Below, one piece after another: positions 4,353 through 5,643 of a stretch of DNA of 5,643 nt. The stretch comes from Planctomycetota bacterium. GTDB taxonomy: Bacteria > Planctomycetota > Phycisphaerae > Sedimentisphaerales > Anaerobacaceae. Numbering within the stretch: position 1 is the stretch's first letter; each line of letters opens with the position of its first letter. Where the stretch lies: positions 684 to 6,326 of the forward strand of contig JAFNGF010000335.1 in assembly GCA_017885385.1 (NCBI GenBank). The letters are read 5' to 3'. The notes below the pieces were generated by a model that worked only from the letters and a program-made list of their open reading frames with translations, had not been told where the DNA came from and ran no database searches. The translations under genes and the position numbers were made by a program.

Positions 4353-5643
4353 GTGAAGAATGTCCGGAGGAAGTCATCAGCCCGTATGCGCAGACTGTCG
4401 GCGGTGCTATTTGTGCTGATTGTTTTGTTGGCCTCTTTTTGTTTGGCCGACCAGCCCAGCGCCGAAAGTCGTTTCCACGTCGATCTGCCGGCACAAACTT
4501 CTGCCGAGGACCTTGTCCCTGAGTCGCCTTTCGGGATCAATACCGCTTTTCGGCCCGGTGCCGCGAACCTTGCGGAGATTGTGCAAAAGATGCAGGAGGC
4601 TGGCATAAAGTGGGGCAGGCAGGATTTTACCTGGCGCCGCATCGAAAAAGAAATAGGCCGGTACGATTGGCAGGATTATGACCGGCTTGTCGAGATATGT
4701 CACGAGCATGGCATTTTGCTCTTTGGCAATCTTGCTTATGCCCCGAATTTTCACGATCCTACCACCGCGGAGGGCGTGCAGGCCTACTGCGATTATGTCA
4801 GCGCGACGGTGAAGCATTTTGCGGGTCGTGTCAACTACTGGCAGATCTGGAATGAGCCGAACGGCGGATTCTGGAAGGGAACGCCCCAGCAGTACGCTCA
4901 ACTGCTGGCTGCTGCCGGGGAGGCGATCCACCAGGCGAATCCCAACGCAAAGGTCCTTGGCCTTAATATGGCCTTTTGCGATATATTGTGGGCTGAAAAA
5001 ATATTGAGCTTGGTTCCCTATGACTGTTTTGACATCGCGTGTTTTCATCCCTACCGCGTGCCGTCCGCTCCGGAAGAGCGTTTTGACTGGTGGGAGCTGG
5101 ACCAGTATGTCAAGAGCTGGCACCGTCAGGAGCTGACGCCGGATTACCCATTGGTCCGCATGGATTTTCTCCAGCAGACAGATGAGCTGATAAAAGTGAT
5201 GGCGAAATTCGGCAAGCCCAAACCGATATGGATTACGGAAATCTGTTGGAACAGCCATATTCACCCGTACGGCAGCTCCGAGCTGCGACAAGCCGATATG
5301 ACGGTCCGGTTCTACGTTCTTGCGATTGCGTCCGGCAAGATCGAAAAGGTGTTCTGGTGGACATTCAAGGACGTAGGAACAAGGCAGTTTGACCAGGCCG
5401 ATATGGTTGGTCTAGTCCGCAGCGACCTTACGCCCAAATATTCCTTCTATGCCTTCGCCTTTATGACAAGGATGCTGCAGGGCAAAAAGTTCGTTCGCAA
5501 TGATGTGTTTGGCCCGGAGGTTTACGCCGCTGTTTTTACCGATGAGGAAGCCCGCAAAGACACAATCGTGGCTTGGAGCACCAAGCCGTATGCATACATA
5601 CGGGTCAATAACGAGGCCGGCCTGGACATCTACGATATTTACG
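4353..5643 (+). CDS. Secreted clan-A glycoside hydrolase, GH39/PslG-like (3' end outside window)
   Basis: The frame stays open to the right edge, giving 430 codons with no stop. A basic n-region (VRRKSSARMRR), a hydrophobic core (LSAVLFVLIVLLASF) and CLA before DQ indicate a Sec signal peptide cleaved after about residue 32. The barrel begins near residue 60 (FGINTAFRPG), with KWGRQDFTWRRIE and YDWQDYDRLVE following, as in GH39-like enzymes. E168 in WQIWNEPN is the likely acid/base, H232 and Y234 in FHPYR line the active site, and E296 in WITEICWN is the likely nucleophile, a retaining arrangement typical of clan GH-A. WWTFKD follows near the barrel end. The role is cleavage of a beta-glycan or glycoside outside the cytoplasm; the substrate cannot be told from sequence. 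Start GTG 4353 is chosen on its ribosome site; ATG 4386 gives the most compact signal peptide and ATG 4299 the longest reading. GH39 is a judgement by eye; another clan-A family is possible. Confidence 0.8.
   Translation, partial: MKNVRRKSSARMRRLSAVLFVLIVLLASFCLADQPSAESRFHVDLPAQTSAEDLVPESPFGINTAFRPGAANLAEIVQKMQEAGIKWGRQDFTWRRIEKEIGRYDWQDYDRLVEICHEHGILLFGNLAYAPNFHDPTTAEGVQAYCDYVSATVKHFAGRVNYWQIWNEPNGGFWKGTPQQYAQLLAAAGEAIHQANPNAKVLGLNMAFCDILWAEKILSLVPYDCFDIACFHPYRVPSAPEERFDWWELDQYVKSWHRQELTPDYPLVRMDFLQQTDELIKVMAKFGKPKPIWITEICWNSHIHPYGSSELRQADMTVRFYVLAIASGKIEKVFWWTFKDVGTRQFDQADMVGLVRSDLTPKYSFYAFAFMTRMLQGKKFVRNDVFGPEVYAAVFTDEEARKDTIVAWSTKPYAYIRVNNEAGLDIYDIY

Noticed and set aside
4407..5291. Long minus-strand ORF of 294 codons
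   Set aside because: It is antisense to the glycosidase frame, which has a signal peptide and both catalytic Glu motifs. The minus-strand product shows no recognisable domain.
1..5643. CRISPR array, tRNA, rRNA or defence genes
   Set aside because: No regularly spaced direct repeats, no tRNA-like cloverleaf and no nuclease or toxin motifs were seen on either strand.

Overview
The window looks like a bacterial chromosome segment of moderate GC. The combination of a NapG/MauM-type ferredoxin, Tat-exported iron-sulfur aldo/keto reductases and a secreted clan-A glycosidase suits a carbohydrate-degrading anaerobe of the PVC group, possibly a planctomycete of the Phycisphaerae/Sedimentisphaerales kind. 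That placement is inference from gene content; no marker gene is present. All supported genes lie on the + strand.

Bases 1-3186 hold an apparent operon: the C-terminal part of a polyferredoxin (cut by the left edge), then two tandem paralogous aldo/keto reductases (AKRs) of 422 residues each. Both AKRs have a twin-arginine leader, the Asp/Tyr/Lys/His catalytic tetrad, and a cysteine-rich C-terminal tail likely to bind an iron-sulfur cluster. Gaps are 19 and 41 nt, with no terminator between the genes. A reasonable reading is an extracytoplasmic redox module in which the ferredoxin exchanges electrons with exported AKRs acting on sugars or other carbonyl compounds.

Bases 3187-3659 are a 473-nt region without a large gene, but with much structure. 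There is an inverted repeat that takes in the stop codon of the second AKR, a second hairpin, and a 12-bp palindrome. A compact transcription unit follows: a sigma70-like promoter, a 31-codon ORF for a short hydrophobic peptide, and a textbook intrinsic terminator. A consensus -35 box for the next gene lies after it.

Bases 3660-4184 encode a small multi-pass membrane protein of the YdjM-like metal-dependent hydrolase type. Bases 4185-4352 hold a promoter (TTGTTT-16-TATAAT) followed by a perfect 12-bp palindrome with a central CG, a good candidate operator of the LacI type. From about 4353 to the right edge runs a secreted clan-A glycoside hydrolase, most like GH39/PslG, with the acid/base and nucleophile glutamates visible and no stop codon before the edge. 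The glycosidase and its palindrome suggest sugar-responsive control; any link to the AKR operon is only proximity.
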